Shown: positions 31,331 through 46,500, numbered from the stretch's first letter. The stretch: DNA of 64,000 nt from Scolanthus callimorphus (GCA_033964015.1 CM066913.1:17755854-17819853); one strand, 5' to 3'. Notes: generated from the sequence alone by a model not told the origin. Made by a program: numbers and translations.

Positions 31331-34300
31331 AAAAGAAAATATTTTTGTTCGTTGTATAACATGCAGAATGTCGCGCGCTTGTTCTATACAAATGTTATGT
31401 TGATCAAAGGGAGTGTGTATAATGATGCCCGTAGCGAGAAGAGGCTCGGGGAAGGCTTATCACTTGTCAAAATGCAGGTTCCATTTAACATTTTGGTAGC
31501 ATCTCGGGGCCCTCAGATGATAAATGCTGAAGCTATGGTGCCTATCTTTCCGTTGAACTCAATGCATTCTATGCAGAGCAAATCTATTTCGCTTGCGCTA
31601 ATATTTTTTGGAGTGACCGTTTTCCTCGGTTTAAAAAAAAGCCATAGCGAACATTCTTATAATTAACCGACCATTGCCAAATAACGGACCAAAGCGAATG
31701 GAATCGTTTTTGTGCTTTCCTGTGTAAGTGGAGGGCGGATTTGCGCGCTTAGCACCATAAAACGTGTGCGTTGATACATGCAAAAGCACATGCAGTGACT
31801 TTTTTATATTTGTTTGTCAGGGAATGCGCACGGTTAATTAGCGGGAAAGGAAAGGAAAGAAAGCTGGCCGCGGAAACCAATGCTTTATTACACTAGCACG
31901 GCTCCTTCCCTTCGAAAACCACACTGATGCGAAGACAATCAAACTCTTTCCGTTTTCAAAAATGATTAATGAATCACAATTCTCTTCGTTGCAAGCCACA
32001 GGTGTCTGAGAAAGAATGTGGCGAACATGTCGCGGTGTAAATGACAACTTCACAGAACGCGCGCATACAAAGTCTCCAACCTGAAAAAACACAAGCCATA
32101 AGCGCCTTGAAACACTTCAAACTCATGGAGTAATCAAGAAAATAATTACAGTATTATATTCCTTTGAACACATGGGATGCACAGCGTCGAATAAACAAAC
32201 CCCGACATGATCGCTTAAACAGATGCAGCGCTGTACTTGGGCACCCTGTGGATTTTAATTTTAGTTGCGATTTCGATCGCTTCAATAACAGACAGCTAAA
32301 TTTCTAACAGGGTAAATATTTGTTATCAAGAGCTATTATCATCTTTTTAATGATAAGGCTACTAAATCATTTGTGTGAAAGCAGCACAAAAGGCTAGCCC
32401 ACACCTTAATTATTGTTTACATACTTGTAGCATATCAAGTACAACATTGGTTTCATTGAAAAGAGAATACTGCTGTATTTTACCATTCTATATAAGCTAA
32501 AGCGAGTGTCATTTTGACCGTTGCTCGTATCCTCATTGCCAAGAAACTGAGCAGCCAGTCAGTGATCTCTATGAGAAAGTTTCAGAGCTCTAAACAACAC
32601 AATAGATAGACAATACCTCTACACTAACATGTCGTTAATTATGCTTCTGCAAGCAAACAATATCGCAATATATCAATAGTCTGGCTCTATTGCCCCAGGG
32701 TGTGGCATGATTTAGCATGAATGCCCCCTGTAAGCGAATTTCAACCTGCTCGGATTAGCGGGTTAATTTCGTGTTGCATGTCATGGCAAACTCGAGAAAT
32801 GAATTCTTCCCTCCTGGTTTATTGAAGTCACATTGTTCCCAAAGCAAATTAGATGGCTTCGGTAGTTGATTAGGACGAACTGTAGGCGGATTTGCAAGTA
32901 GAATGCGTGAATGCAGTAGAATGTGTGGAATAAAGAGTCGTTCCGTTCGCTAAGAAAATTTATAGAGAACCCATCTTCCGTCTGTGTGTGTTTGCTCTGC
33001 AGTCGTGTTTTTCGCGTTTATGACCGTTTATGACCAATAATGCTGGTTACACATTAGCCAGCAGGTGGGATTCTATAAGAACGCAATCTTGTCCTTGCTT
33101 GTTAAGCCAAAGAAACCCGAGGGCATCGGAAAAACAAAACAAGTACACTCTTTCTAGCTTTTGAGAACCACGTTTTATAAAGAAAAAGTCGAGGCTCAAA
33201 TTTCCCGACTTCATTTTACTTGACTTGACACACTTACAGTTTAAAATAACCCATTTTCACCGCTTTTAGCCAATGAGTTAGCGCAGGCTGAATCGATTCT
33301 TAACCTTCTTGGAAAAAGGGTATTGCGAGTGTGCACTCTGTCTTATGAACCTTTCTCATATCAACGTCGAAAATTGACTGAAACTATTTACAAGAACACA
33401 CCAAGTTGAATTCCGCCAAAGAATATTGACCAGCTATCTCCCTTTTTTCAAAGTTTTATCACAAGCATAAACTTCATTTTGGGAAATAGAGAAGATGTTC
33501 ATGGCCTTAGCTAATATTTTGCCCGCTGTTTCGACGCTGTTTGATGATGCAGTTGCTGCATTTCTGGGCGCACGAACATCGATTCCTAAGCGGGGTTCAT
33601 TATTCTGTGAACTCTAAAGCAGCAGTCAGACCATGTTTTTAGCAGCTTCCTTCGATCGCACAACTAACAGGAATGACAAACATCACTCAAAAGGTTTTGC
33701 AAAAGCTACCGGGTTGCTTGATATTTGATTCAGGGAACGCTTTATTTGGAAACACAATTTTAAAATTAGTCGATGTAGAGTTGCAGAATTATGAAAAACA
33801 CCGCAGTAAGAAAACATGATCCTGTAGACCATTCCACGTTGAAATTCCAGGAAATTTGGTTGTGATTCGAGACTCAAACAAAGAGAACAAAGCCAGATAA
33901 AGAAAATGTCACGGAAACAGCGCGTATATATTTGATTTTTCCGCAGATACCTGTTGTTGAATGAGTGCTTCGTTGCCTCAAAAACAAGCAAGCGAGTCCT
34001 ATGCAAATGAGACTAGATAGAAAAGAGTGTATTGCCAATTCTATTTGGGAAAAAGCCAAGCAAAATAGAACTAAAACTGCACCCGACGCGTTCCCGCTGG
34101 TATCATCTGTACGTTTGAAGAGTAACGCTGCCAATACAGAGAAAATTTATGCAAGGGCTTTGTGCATGCAAGGGATAAGTGTATTGCATCCCACTGTTTC
34201 AGTACTTAGCACACACCCTCACCCCTAAACCACATTTCCCTCAGTCGAAGAGCTTGTCTGGCCCTGTTCGCCTTCCATTTACTTGGATGACAAATTATAG

Positions 34301-37300
34301 GACGCTTTAATCCTGTCTGAATTATGACAATCTTACGTTATTAAAAGAATTTCAATTTTGATAAAGCTTATGAAATACCATATGTTGTGCGAGCACGCGC
34401 AATTGACACGGACGACGTATTTTCGAGTCAAGTAATCACCCCAATTTCAACCCTACGAAATTCTATATTAGCTTTACTGAGTTATAGGATATATTTGAGA
34501 GCTCTAGAGTGTCAAATAGGAGAAATTTTAATTCACAGACTGCCTCTTTACGATAAAGTTTTCATCGCTCTATAAACGGAGACACTTGCCTTCGCAAGCT
34601 TTACATCAAGCTGTGACTTCCCCGCCGGGAAACCTGAAACATCGCATGGGTTGTTTTTGGCATTTTTCTAGAAAAAAAAAGACCTAGAGCGAAAAAGGAT
34701 AAGTACGAATTCCAAGCCTAATACTCTTCGAATTCAGCTATTTTGATAAGCGTATGGAGTCAAAAGGCAGCGAAGAATATAAATCGCATGGTCTTGACGC
34801 ATACATAGGACTTTTTTCAGCTTGATGAGTCGACTTGTTGAGAACATTCTAGCTCGCATCTGGGTTAATCCCCATCTGTACTGTCTATTAGTGCTCTTGT
34901 GCCAGTAAAACAACGCGTGAAATAATATTTACGACAAATATTTGACGCTCTAAACATTAGTCGTATTTCAACGCTGGATATAGTGTTACTTTGATTGCTT
35001 TTTCTGAGAGAGACGCGTGGCTTTGCTCATGCAAACATGCCAGCTAGACTCTCATTATAAAAATTTGTATGATTGATCTCTGCACTCTGGCAGCTTTCGA
35101 AGCATGTCAGAATTCAAAAATTAAGAGGGACTGCAGTAATACGAAGGCAGTGCCGTTTTTTCATTAAAATAAAAACTCATCTCTCTGGAATTTCAAGGAT
35201 TCAAAATGAAACATTGCTGTGGCTGTGTTCTTTTGGACGACAAGAGGTAAAAAAGCATCAATGCAGGGAAGACAGGGAAGAGAAAACGAGAAAAAGTATT
35301 TGTATTATTCGCTATTTTCCATTTCTTCTACTCGTTTTTGATCTGAAATTCCGAACGAAGAATGAATGAACATTGCTTGCGAGGCTAGTTGCAAATAGAC
35401 TATTTATTATATTTTAGCTTTCCGGGACTCGAAATATTACACTGATGAATTGTGAACTCTCTTTTTTATCGCTATCGTTCACAGAACTCTTTGTACTGGT
35501 TTTTTTTTCTTTCTAAAGAAGAAAATAATAATTCCTTAACAGTGGACACGAAAAGAGTTCTAAAGGCTGCATTTATGAACAAGAAAGAGCTCTTTAAGAT
35601 CACCGCTTACATTTTTATGCCCTTAAACGCTTTTTCGTGGATATTATTGAATGTCCGAAGTTCTGTTATTTGACAGAAAGAGAAAAGTTGTCATGCATAA
35701 TGGAATGAATAAGGAAAACCCATAAAAATGCCAAATTGCGATCGTCTTCTTGTCTGTGGCAGAAGTAGCGGAAGGCTAGAGTTTTGACTTGTGCCTTTTA
35801 GGGGTGGTCGTTCCGAAAATGAATAACTCGCGAAATTTAGGGATTCCGCTCGAAGATTCTGTCAAATTTATATGAGGAGCAAATCTTTGAGCATCTCGAT
35901 CTCGAATTTTTGAGTCTTGATCTCCCTCCCTCAGAAAATCTCGCATTTATCATTCGCAACCGCCTTTTTTTTTTTCGAACTCTCGGATTTTCAAAGAGCT
36001 GCCTCGCAAACTCTTTTCTTTCAAATTACAGAGAGTGTAATAGAAGCAATCTTTGAGCGTCTTGATCTTGAATTTAACCATCGATCTCGCTGTCTCAGAA
36101 AATCTCCCATTCACCGTTCGCCACCCTCATTTGTGTTTCATCACGAAAAAAACAGTTGCGCGCCATTTGGGTTTCAACTTGGTGTTCATAAGCCCTGGAT
36201 ATATGAATTCCTTTACTTTTACTTACGAAAAAGTATACTTTTTGTTTATAGAAATCATGCCTCACTCATTGACTTTGCATCGCGCCTATCAAACATTGTA
36301 GTCCCCCAAGTGAGCTCTGGTTTTATCTCTTCAGTGGCCTGGTTCCCTTTAAATTAACTTAAAGAATAAGTCAACCAATGTTCAAAGAAAAGTAAAGTTT
36401 TCTCATACAAAATATCTATCTTTTCAGCTCGCTATTGAGAAAAAACAGCGTTTAGATTTTTAACGAAAGCCATGCATATTCACTGCGTAGTAGTACTCGT
36501 AGTTTCTAGTTTGAGTTAATTTTTATGATATTCTAAATGGATTTAAAAAGTAAAAGAAGAAAAAACGAAGAACACGAAAGAACGGCGCTGATAAACGTCT
36601 GATAAAAAAGGCTGAAATACCATCTTATTTGAAGCATCCCTCAATGTGTTGAAACAGCTTTTTCGCGCGTGTTGGCAAAACAATATTCGCCACGAATGGA
36701 TTCCCTTATCGGGCTAAAAGAAACCTTAAAACCGTGCAGCATTCATGTTTTTATATTCCTTATCCAAAGAGTGGAGACATTTTGGTTACTTGCCTTAAGA
36801 CCCTAACTGATAGAAACCTGACCAATACATAAACATTGGCCTATCCAATGCCATTAGATTGTGATAGTTCCATTACCAGGTCATATCCAAGAGAGATCGC
36901 CCTGTGAATGTGTCCCTATGGCTGTGAATAAGGCGCTCCTCTCTGGCGCCAATGCTCGGGTATTATCTCTTTAATATTACTCAAGTTTCTAGGCCTTGCC
37001 AGCCGCATTTGCTATATCTAAAAGCTACTCTCGTCTCAAATGTGCTCTGTTCTTGAGACGAAATTCTAGTTCCGATCCGATCAAGCAACTGTTTTTTTCT
37101 CTCGCACTTTCAAGGCATCGGCGCCAAGACGACTTTCTCTCTCGGAAATTGGTTTTGTGCTAATTGGTCTTCAAGATTACCAACCCGGGCAACTTTCCTA
37201 ACAACCTTGAAATAGTATGTGGTCGAGGCTATCAAAAAATTAAACAAACATTCCTCTTTATCTAATTTATAAGACACTTTGACGCTGGCACGAAACAGAA

Positions 37301-40300
37301 CCCTTTATAAGTTTTGCGAGGGAGGGGCCGTGTAGGAAACAACTAGAATGGACAATATCCCAAACAAACAAATCACCTGATTTAAGCGAAGAAAGCCCCT
37401 CAAAAGATTTTAGAGAGAACCCCAAGTAGTCAAGATGACTAGAAAGGAGAAAGAGAGATCCAAAAACAATGTGGAAGTTTTATCATAACATCCTTTTGAT
37501 GGATACCAGAAGTGGCTTTGTGGATTTTTCTGTATTTAAAAGGAAATCATTACCTTGCTAAAGAAATATCGGATAAAGAACTATGTTCTATCGTCAAATC
37601 AAGATGGAGGATACAAATCTAAAGCCGTTACTTTTTTCTAGTTTTCTTTGCAGGGTAATTCTTCCCATATTTCGAGCTAGGGCGGGGGTTCATTTCGGCG
37701 ACTGAGAACTCAAGTCACTAAGCACTTTAATAGCCACGAAAAAACAAACTTTCATCGCTATAATTGAGCCATGAATAGAAAGTTTTCTTTACCGCGATTA
37801 AGTGTTCTAGAAGACAAAGGGGGACTAAATTACATAAGTCACGCGTGTAGGGGGTAAGAGCAACGGGGAGTATAAAGCTGCAATTTGTAGTAACTTAACA
37901 CAAACCTCCTGTGGTTCAAAGGAAACCCACGGAGCTTTTATCCATGTGCGGCTACCCAGGAGCTTAAAACGTGGGAAAAAAACTGGTAGGATGGCTGCTA
38001 CCTGCTCCCCTATGGGTAAGGTCCGCAGGTGTACTTTCATAAAATCACAAACGCATCACTGAGCTGATTTTATTGCACCGAGGAACCGTCGAGTCTACCA
38101 GCTAAGGCACTCAACCTATAATTAACGTTGCTCGCATTTTGAGGCAGATCAGCTTTTAAGGGATGTTTATCACCGTTGAGATTCTCTGTTGATATTTGAA
38201 TTGTTCAATCAGTTTTTTGTTTTTTGTTAGAGGAAGTAATTTGCTATGGCGCTTTGAAGATAAAACATTTTCATGGATGTTTCAGCCACTGGGCACTGGG
38301 GAAGCCTTCCACAAACAATCTTCACAACTTGGATAAACCCTTTCACAGGAAATTCTTTTCCCGAGGTGGGATCTGTTTCTTTTGTCTTTCTATTCAAGTC
38401 GTCAAAAGCGTCTAGCATTAGCTAATTCCTTTTTATTAATTTCAGTTAATTCTTGTTTTTCTATCTAATCAAGAAATTGTAATTTTCCGTTATCGTTTTT
38501 TCGCTTTAATATTAAAGAAGTTCCAAGTCTTTATTAAATATTAATTAATCGATTGAATTCAATCGCGTGCGCTGTAGCTTCATAAAATTTATATCATCTT
38601 TTCCGATTTTTTAATTCCCTTCATTTTGAACCCGCGCTTTTTGCTACAGCTTTTACAGCACATGCATTCTACGTTACGACAAAGAACAGGGAATGGGGTT
38701 TCTGTGGATTTTGATCCAAAACTGTCTTTCACACGGACATTATTTTTTAATCTTCCTAATGTAAAGCTTTGGATTTAGAAAACCAAAGTAAAAGTTCGTG
38801 AAAGCTTATCAAAATGAAAAATATTGTTTCGAACTAAAGATAACCATCAAAAGAAGGTCACATGTCTTACCTCGCTACAACGAATCATATTCGTCGAAAG
38901 CGCGAATTCTATTATTCTGCACAGCTTTCGGCGTGTTCTGCTTTTGTTAAGACCAAATATTTCATGATAACAGACGTTGTAGACACATTTTAAGTTCTAG
39001 TGCACCTTAGTTCAATCAGTTTTATACGAGTTCGTGAATAGGAAACTCAAGTTTAATATAGCTCCGGCGTTTGCGCGCGAAGGCGCCGCTTCACAGCAGT
39101 TGACGTTGAGGGGAAGACAATTTCTCAATTCATGTCGCTTTTAAGCAGCTTATAGAGGGGGATTCTATTTGAAAATTGCTTTCGACTTGATCTTAAAACC
39201 AAGTTCCCAATGAATCTAACTCAAGTAGGATCAAACACTTGTTCCTCCTGAATTTTCCTTCAATCCTACAATCCCTTTATGCCAGTGTTATTTTTATTTA
39301 ACACTTTTTGTTTCTATTAACAATTAATTTCTGTGGCGTGTAGAGTACTTGACTTTACGGGAAACTTTTTTCTTAGATTTTAGTTCCTAATTTCTTCCCA
39401 GACCTGGTGACTTTTACTATATTGATAATGGCTTTGTAGGGGACAGTTATATATTTTATTTCTAAGCTTTATAATCCCACACATGATTCCTAGGATTATT
39501 AAAGTGTTACGAAAACGCGTTGTAAAACTACCCTGTTCTAATTGACTCTCTCTATCACTCTCTTTCAATTCGCTCTTCGTGATTTCAGCAGACGTTGCAA
39601 AATTTCTAGGATTTTATCTTCTAGGTTCGTTATCCTTTCAATTTTCCGTTGCGTCTCCCTTCTTCTAATAAAATTCCATTCTAACCAAGGACAATTTCTA
39701 GCACACCAAAATATGCACAAATATTTTCATTTTGTGTGAATTGTTTACACAAGTATTAGGCGGCAATAAAGTGTCAAAAAGCTTAGGATTACTGGAAGCT
39801 TATTGTATGAAAAAGGCGAGAAGTATGCAGAATGTGTTTGCTTTGCATTGGTCTCTATTCAGGCTCTCGCTCCTGCGTGACGGAGTCAATCGGAAAAGTC
39901 CCTTTTTCGCGCGGAACTAAATTGAGTGCAGCTGTTTACTTTTAGGAAATGGAATAAAAAGAACCACCACGCAATTGGTGCGTTCTTAGCAACTCGTCTA
40001 ATATCAAGTATAGATATGTCAATCTATCCCGGGATATATAGGGAAATCTTGGAGTACGCCAAATTTTGTTTTAGTTGTATCCCGCTGCTCAAATTCCTCA
40101 TCTGTCCGACAACTAACCAATCAGAGCGCGAGCTTTTACAGGACCGCGGGCTCACGTAAACGGCTGGTAATATATATTTTCGTGGGTGGTCAATGCATGT
40201 CATAGTGAATTTACAATCGATTTGCAAACTCTTATTTGTCTTTTTGGACTTGGTTTTAAGACTATAGGGAATCGAAAGCATTGTGGTCGTTTCAATTGAG

Positions 40301-40398
40301 GGTATGATTGGTGTGGGACCAATTACAGAGGACTTATAGCCTTGTTGGGTTAGTTTGGGCTGGATGAAATGAACACGGCACAAAGTTGAGAAGCCAAG
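31331..40398. other. 9-kb gene-poor interval before the LRIG gene
   Basis: I found no domain-bearing frame, RNA gene or long repeat. One weak exon-like item is on the minus strand at about 31,880-32,075: acceptor TTTTTTCAG, then an open stretch ending near AATAAAGC. It could be a 3'-terminal exon of an unseen gene. Other frames (33,683-34,228; 35,073-35,369; 35,917-36,357; 37,825-38,040) look random. Confidence 0.45.
40105..40185 (+). promoter_or_regulatory. Candidate LRIG promoter-proximal region
   Basis: About 280 bp before the start codon there is ACCAATCAGAGCGCGAGC, with a consensus CCAAT box. About 225 bp before it is GGTAATATATATTTTCG, a TATA-like stretch. The CCAAT-plus-AGAGCGCG string is also the core of a repeat family elsewhere in the window. 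The role is inferred from position only. Confidence 0.3.
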
Positions 40399-40592
40399 AT
40401 GGTTTCCCTCGGCTCATGCGTTTGGTTCGCGTTATGTTTTGCGAGTTTATGTGGATATACAGCTAGTGAAGATTCTAAAGGGACTGCATGTCGTGGGAAC
40501 AAGCCTTGTTTTTGCCTTGGGAGCAGAGTTCTCTGCGAAAAGAAGCGTTTAACGGCCATTCCAAGAGGGATTCCAGCAGACATCACAGCGTT
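40399..40592 (+). CDS. LRIG: LRIG exon 1: signal peptide and LRRNT
   Basis: ATG at 40,399, hydrophobic leader CVWFALCFASLCGYTA, then four LRRNT cysteines and LTAIPRGIPADITA. Donor TT|GTAAGT leaves phase 2, splitting a Leu codon. Confidence 0.93.
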
Positions 40593-43500
40593 GTAAGTTT
40601 CCAACTCATTCTTACAGTCATTGCAGATTACTCAGGGTTTAGCGTCCCACGAGTGTGATGCTGCGGCCCAATATTGCCCCTGGGTCTTCCCATGAGCTTG
40701 AATTCAAGCCACAAACGGGTTATTTGGGGTAGGAAGGACGCTGAATAAGGTTTGAATTGTGTGAGCGAGTAAAATGATAAGATATGTTATAGTGTGGACG
40801 GTTTATCTATGGGTGAAGAGGTCTTAGCTTGCCAGCACCAAGCGTTATCCAAGGATCTTGTTTCACGGAGATACATAAAAAGTTCAGAGGAACTTTTCAA
40901 TTGCCATAGCTATGGAGAAATTCAGGAAGCAGGGTTATGTTTAAGATACTCGACCGTATTTGAAGATCGCAACGCGTGATTCGGGATTAAGATTGTGCCG
41001 AGCACGAGTTGAAAACAAATCGCGCGTAAAACCCAACACAAGCTCGATTCATTGAATTCAATGCCCAATATATTAATAAGTTGAGTCGACTTTTGTTCAA
41101 TATACAGTAGGATTTGGGGTCCCTTTTTAATCCGCTAAGAAGTAAGGCTTAGAGAGGAGAGTAAATGACATATTGCAAATGAATTAGTACAACATTTGGT
41201 GTAAAGTTTGATAATATGTCAGTGAGGCCGCATCTGAATCGCTTCTGTTCAAGCCCGCGGATTTCCACCGCACTATTTATTCAGTACGAGCTCATGCGAA
41301 TCGCAAATGTTTGCGGCGTTTTCGCTTCTCTATCGCCCTGCTCTCTTGTTAGCCATATGAAACGCTAGTTAACAAACGTCTCTAGAGTCTAGAGCATTGG
41401 TCAAGCAATGCAAATCACAATACTATTTGTACGAAATGTTCTTTTCGGACTCTGTTAGACAGATGCGCATCTCAACCCAGGGGGCATACAACTGAAGCTC
41501 AAATGGACCATCGGCGGCCACTATTTAGCCGATTCGCCGTCCTCGGGACCCGTAACAATAGTCCTTTTCCTACTGAGAATAACTTTAGTTCATTTTCAAA
41601 GTATTCTCGAACGTTTGATCGAAGAAATCGAACGCGTCTTTGCGATAATGGAATACAACATGACATCAAACCGAAACCCAATCTCCATTCTATTCTTTGA
41701 CTGTCGTTCTAATTACCTGCCCGATTTTTGCTAGAAAATGCCAAATACACAAAGGTACAATGAACAGATTTGTGTACTAAGGCTATTAGATACAGTTTTC
41801 GGACGAGATAAAACAGTTTAAATGGGGCCAGCTACTAAACTCGCTAGATGAGTTTAACGAGTTGGATTGTTGAAGTCCGCTCATGGTTCGCTTGTGTCCC
41901 CAAGCATTTCAAACCCAGTTGATCAAATTAGCCCAAGCCTTGCGTGCCAAGCATTGCTATTGTTTTCTTGTCACAATCACTTGTTTCCATCGCCATAGAA
42001 ATACACATTTATTCGGTTTTAGAAAGTGAAGCGTGCGAGCGTTGCGACAAAATACCATTGTGGGCACAGATAGCTCAAACACACCACAGGAGTGTATATT
42101 TTTGCGCCAATTCCTGCTGTTCGGCGCGTTGCACTTCAAAACAGCTCTACTTCTTTACATATATACCCCGTTGAGATCTATTTTCTCACTTGGAAAATGG
42201 ATCTTTTGTGTTAGGGCAATGGCGAACCCATTTCGGCTTTATTGCCTTCAAACCTGAAGCCTTGTCTGCCCCGTGCACCGCAATCAAAAAATTCCCAAGC
42301 ATTAACGAAGCGAATTGTCGAAAGCTACTAGAATATAATCCCCTTTATATGAGTTCAAACACACAGATGGCGCAAGTTTTGTCTAAGAACTTATTAAATC
42401 GAGGGGAAGATGCCCGAAGGGGATTTAGTGTTTAGGAGGTAGCGAAGGACTACTTCATTTTGTGTAAATATGCAAAACACTACCTTTCACGACCCCCTAC
42501 TGTTCCAGAGTACTAGAAAGCTTTGAAATTTTATCTTTCTTTATTCAATGCCATATGCTTTAATCCGAAATTATTCTTGCAGACCCCTGGCTCAAAGGGA
42601 AGTTGATCTTAAATGCTTTATGTTGCTTTAGGCTAATTTAACTATGTTACCCCACTTCAACTTGCCTATCGAACTGACTGTTTTCACCGAAGGGTTTAGG
42701 TTCAGAGTCAAAAAATGCCTCTGCTATTATGAATATTAGTACCCGAAATAAGTGCCTTAGGTTGGTAATTAATTAGCTATTGTATCAGAGAATTAATTTA
42801 GGGTTTGCCTCGTCGGCAAAGGTAACAAATTATTATTGCGTGCTAGTCGCACACGCATGTTTGTTCTGTCTGTAAAGCTGTTTACATTACTGCTTTTGCC
42901 GACGCTTCAGAGCTGTGAAATCAAGGTTTTGTTTACCAACACATTGACATAAAATATTTACGCCATGCAATTGTTCAAAACTGTTTCTCTTTTTCAATAG
43001 ATGATAACTGCCGATAATTTATTGGAGGAAATGTTTTGGCAATATTGGGTGATTAGAGAAACCATTTTACAGCATCCATTTTTTTTGTATGCACTGTGTC
43101 TTCCAGTTGAATGGCTTTCCTCGCCAAAGCATTTGAAGTATTATTATTAGGCCAACAGCCCTAGCGCTTTTTTAGCTCTCTTTTTTATTAGCCTATATTG
43201 CTTGATTGTATATGTTGGACATGTTATGCTACATCAGGATCTTCATCACTTCAGATTTTTATCATCTTAGATTGAGTTACATGAACATTACTGAATGTCC
43301 GCGAGAAAGAGGAAATTACTTCATATGTTAAAACTACTCGGTTGAAAATCCTATCAAATACCCTTCAAAACTGGCTGTCAATGTATGTATAGATTTCATG
43401 TGTTATTATTCCCTCCAGGGATGCTACTAGAATGTTCATTGTCAGTTTATTTTGTCTACATGGCTCATAGTTGTATTTTTAGGTATTCATTTATTTCTCT

Positions 43501-46500
43501 AACCTTTCACTAGCACAGAAACTTGATCAGCCCATTCAAGACCCAACCTTAAAACCCCGAAATCTTAACTGAGTGACACGTTTTTCCCACTAAGTACATG
43601 ATTATAGACCACAGTAATAAAACTATTGAACCTCTGTTAATATAATTCCATTTTTCTTATTTTGTGACTTTTTAATGTGGGATTAGTCTCTTCAATTTTG
43701 TTTTTAAAGATATAACATAAGTTGATTTCTTTTTAATGTTATCCCTGGAAAAATTCATTACATTCGTGTGTTAGTCAGACTAAACACTTAAAAACTCAAT
43801 ATTATTGTTGATATTGCATGAGAATTTTGAAAGGCAGATTTGTCATTTTGGCAATAAAAGTCTTGTTTGTTAATTAAATTTGTGTACATAACTGACAGAT
43901 TTGTGGCAGGTCTGTTTGGGAAAGAGGACAGAGTATAAATCAATGTTTATTAGCAATAAAAATAGAAATCAAAATATTGTGACATGCTGTAGGATGTTTA
44001 CAGAGGTTCTAGAAATGTTGTTTTTACAGTTTAGGACATTCTTTAAACCAATGTTTTTGATTGTCAGCAAAGTAAATTTTATAAGAAGCCTGTACTATAA
44101 TAGTAAAATGTTACAGTAAAGTAGTTTTGCAGTTAAAGCCTATAGCAATAACAACAGAATTTCAGGTTGCATAATATATTGACTTTTCAATATGCAACCT
44201 GCTAAATTGGCTTTCAGATCAAGAGTGTTCTTTTTACCAGCTTGTTTTCCAGCTTATTGAGGAGCATATGGTTAACACATTGAGAATCCCAAGTCTGCAA
44301 GGGCAATATTATTGATAACTAATTGTGTTGTATTTGTCTTTTGTAGGGATCTTAGTTACAACAACATTGAGCATCTAGATGTCCAGCAACTTTCAAAGTT
44401 CACATCTCTAAGAGAACTGTAAGTTTGCATTCCTTTCCTTTTTTTAGTTTGTTTTTATCTCATCTTTATGTTTTTTGAAGACAATAGAAACATTAGGAAG
44501 CCATTTAGATGTTTTATCCATGTTCCAAGTAGCATTAAGCTGGCTTCCCATTAGCTAACATTGCATTATTCAGCTCAAAACTTTCAACTTTATAGAATAT
44601 GCATCTTTTATTTAGTATGAAAACCCTTTTTACCCTAATGTAACCTGTAAAGAGATAGCATTCACAGTTTGATTTCTCACTTTGTTATTAGGGCCTTTTA
44701 TTACTGATTGCTGAAAATCTAGGCCATTTGAATGATATATTATTGTATCATTTTAATGGATTCTGTCTCAGGATTTTGCACTTATATCAGGAAAACAATG
44801 TAGAGATACTGCTTCCATGGTATTGTGTTGTATAAATTTCTAAATACTGGCAATGATATTTGCATTGGATTATTTCAAGTGTTAGTCTCCAATCTTGTTC
44901 AAGTTTGCTCTTTCGATATCAAATCCAAACTCTTCTTTTTTCTCTTTTGTTCCTGAAAAAGTTCAGTATGGTGTTTTTCCTTTTGGGATTTCCACCAAAC
45001 AGTTTTAAATCTATGATTTTATTATTCTGTTCCACACAAATGGCATGTTCCCTGTTATATTTAGTATTGGATTGTTTTAAGAGCTACTCGTCAAATTCAG
45101 ACTTTATTGTTTGTGGCTAATGCTTGCCACCAATATGCCAGTAGCATGAATAATAACAACAATTTAATGCATATGTATTACAATGCAGAAAAGTTTACTC
45201 AGCAAAAAAAACTAGCATGTGTTTTGGGTTCATACTTCTTATGTTAAAGAATTGTAGAATCCAAGCCTCAAAAGTCTCTACTAAACTTCTTGTTTTCCAA
45301 CACAATAGTAGCCTGTGCATCATTCAAAAAAATATGTAGCCTAGCTTATAGGAGAAATTCAATTTCCTATCTCCAAAGTCTCACATTTACGTCCTTTTGT
45401 AGGCACAAGTACAAATTATTAGCCAAGACCAAAATGAAATCTGTGGTTGTAATGCCATTACATTGTAATATCCTCTTTTCAAGTTTTTTTTTTCTTTTTT
45501 ATAGTTACATTAACCATAACAACATCAAGTTCCTGCCATCATGGGATTCCTTTCCTGCTACTCTTTCTACCCTCTCATTGTAAGTATCTGTAGTCCAGTT
45601 AGCAGTAAACATACCTGTCAACCCAACTTTGCAAAAATCGTCAGATTCTCCTCACATGGCAGTAATACAGAAAATGTATGAAAAATTCCCGAGAGTGACA
45701 ATGAGGATGAAATACAGTAAATGTATGAAACGTTTTGCAATCATTATGTGGGTGACAAGCTTCAAAATATTGTGACACCCACCTAATGTGGGGGAGTTGA
45801 TAGCTATGAATAGACCATTTTCTGGGGTATGCATAGCTGTCAACTCACCCACATTAGGTGGGTGTCACAAGCATAATTTTCTTGAAAGATGTGTTCATAC
45901 AATTACTGAGGTTTCTCATACATTTACTGTATTTCACCTGATTTCACAAGATTTCTCCTGGAGCTAGGTCAATGACGTATGGGTATGCATGCATTAAACC
46001 TCTTTGGCAAGTTAGGTTTTAGAACTGGCCAACAGTGGAATCACCATTGTTATTCAAAATGGTGGTTCCAGGTGATCTAACACAATAGCTACAACAGACT
46101 TGATTCCCTGTAGACCAGTCCTGAAGCTGAGTTTGTTGCACATGCAGGGGCGTAACTCTCCCTGTAAGCTAACAAACAAAACACTGTTTTTTTTCTTTTT
46201 TAGGCACCACAACAAGATAGTATTGATTCCGTCATTCAACAGAAGTAAACAACTTTCCCTTAGAAACTTGTGAGTAAACAGAAATGCAAATTGGAAGATT
46301 TGCAGAAGATGAAAACCACAATCAAACTCAAAAACTGTTAACACTTGAAATTATGTTTATCAGGAATCTAACTAATTGCAAAAGAGAGCTACAGTCTGTA
46401 TGAGGTTCCCTGCTAGCAGAGGCCACTTCTATGTTGTTCTGTTTTGAAGTGGCCTCTTCTATACACACAAATGTCACAACCTTATCCAGGATCATGGTTG

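Noticed and set aside
38085..38125. Possible tRNA-like segment (GAGTCTACCAGCTAAGGCACTC)
   Set aside because: It makes no convincing cloverleaf with acceptor and T-arm, and no B box was found.
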